From Neisseriaceae bacterium (GTDB lineage Bacteria; Pseudomonadota; Gammaproteobacteria; Burkholderiales; Neisseriaceae): DNA of 13,214 nt. This document shows, piece by piece, positions 13,113 through 13,214 of this stretch. Positions within the stretch are counted from its first letter, which is position 1, and every line of letters starts with the position of its first letter. The position numbers were made by a program, and so were the translations under genes. The stretch covers positions 1 to 13,214 of the forward strand of contig JASLBZ010000126.1 in the NCBI GenBank assembly GCA_030146285.1. The letters run 5' to 3'. The notes below the pieces were generated by a model that saw only the letters and a list, made by a program, of their open reading frames with translations, made no database searches and was not told where the DNA came from.

Positions 13113-13141
13113 CATATTGTTAATACCAACATTATGGTCAA
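13113..13141 (-). promoter_or_regulatory. Possible promoter upstream of the lysis cassette
   Basis: On the minus strand TTGACC (13136-13141) and AATATG (13113-13118) are separated by 17 bp, the right geometry for a sigma-70-type promoter, though the -10 match is poor. It would start transcription about 10 bp before the first holin-candidate start codon, leaving a very short leader. Late genes of such phages may instead depend on an activator or antiterminator acting from outside the window. Confidence 0.25.
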
Positions 13142-13157
13142 AACACCCAAGGATTAA

Positions 13158-13173
13158 CTCGTGCGATATGTCC
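13158..13173 (-). repeat. 16-bp boundary repeat, copy 4 (upstream of lysis cassette)
   Basis: Minus strand reads GGACATATCGCACGAG, in the non-coding leader before the first lysis gene. Here it is embedded in a 6-bp inverted repeat, AACTCG/CGAGTT (13157-13162 with 13174-13179 approximately, 11-nt spacer), which the other copies lack. Function unknown. Confidence 0.6.
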
Positions 13174-13214
13174 GAGTTGTATTACTTAACAAAAATACCA
13201 ATCAAAGGCGCAAG

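Noticed and set aside
13157..13179. Inverted repeat AACTCG/CGAGTT as a terminator
   Set aside because: The stem is only 6 bp with an 11-nt spacer and has no T-tract on either side; it is more simply context around the fourth boundary repeat, or an operator.
1..13214. tRNA genes, CRISPR arrays, insertion sequences or attachment sites
   Set aside because: No cloverleaf-like stretch, regularly spaced repeats, transposase or integrase signature was seen; the only repeats are the 16-mers and uptake-like 12-mers.

Overview
The window is part of a prophage or temperate phage genome. Every convincing gene lies on the minus strand, so the biological order runs from the right end of the window to the left. 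Several 12-mers match or closely resemble the Kingella/Simonsiella-type DNA uptake sequence (three identical copies of TGGCAGCCTGAA plus two near variants). Together with the moderate GC content, this suggests a host in the Neisseriaceae, such as a Kingella/Alysiella relative. The host call is an inference.

Layout in transcription order (high to low coordinates): (1) a leader of about 120 bp at the right edge with a possible promoter; (2) a lysis cassette of two small membrane proteins (holin candidates), an Amidase_3 endolysin, and an Rz-like inner spanin overlapping an Rz1-like outer-spanin lipoprotein; (3) a 138-bp non-coding stretch with a G-rich core, a plausible cos site; (4) a lambda-type packaging and head module: Nu1-like small terminase, GpA-like large terminase, a gpW-position head-tail joining protein, lambda-family portal, a fused prohead protease/major capsid protein, a gpFI-position protein, gpFII-like attachment protein and gpZ-like protein; (5) the start of a P2-like contractile baseplate module: an unassigned tail protein, spike gpV, wedge gp25/gpW, and the N-terminus of gpJ, cut by the left edge. 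A lambda-like head joined to a P2-like baseplate is a known mosaic arrangement (Wolbachia phage WO is of this kind).

The one gene that does not belong to virion assembly is an FRG-domain protein between the large terminase and the gpW-position gene. It is strikingly AT-rich, has its own extended -10 promoter candidate, probably starts at a GTG inside the longest ORF, and is followed by a nested hairpin. It behaves like a moron (cargo gene) and is the best candidate for a host-altering or anti-phage function.

The least expected signal is a 16-bp sequence, GGACA-N4-GCACGAG on the coding strand, present four times. It lies in the gpV/gp25 gap, in the linker of the protease-capsid fusion, at the 3' end of the FRG gene, and upstream of the lysis cassette. 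All four are at gene or module junctions, so it could be a recombinational linker or a regulatory site. The capsid gene is followed directly by an intrinsic terminator, and the protease-capsid fusion retains a possible internal start for free capsid protein.
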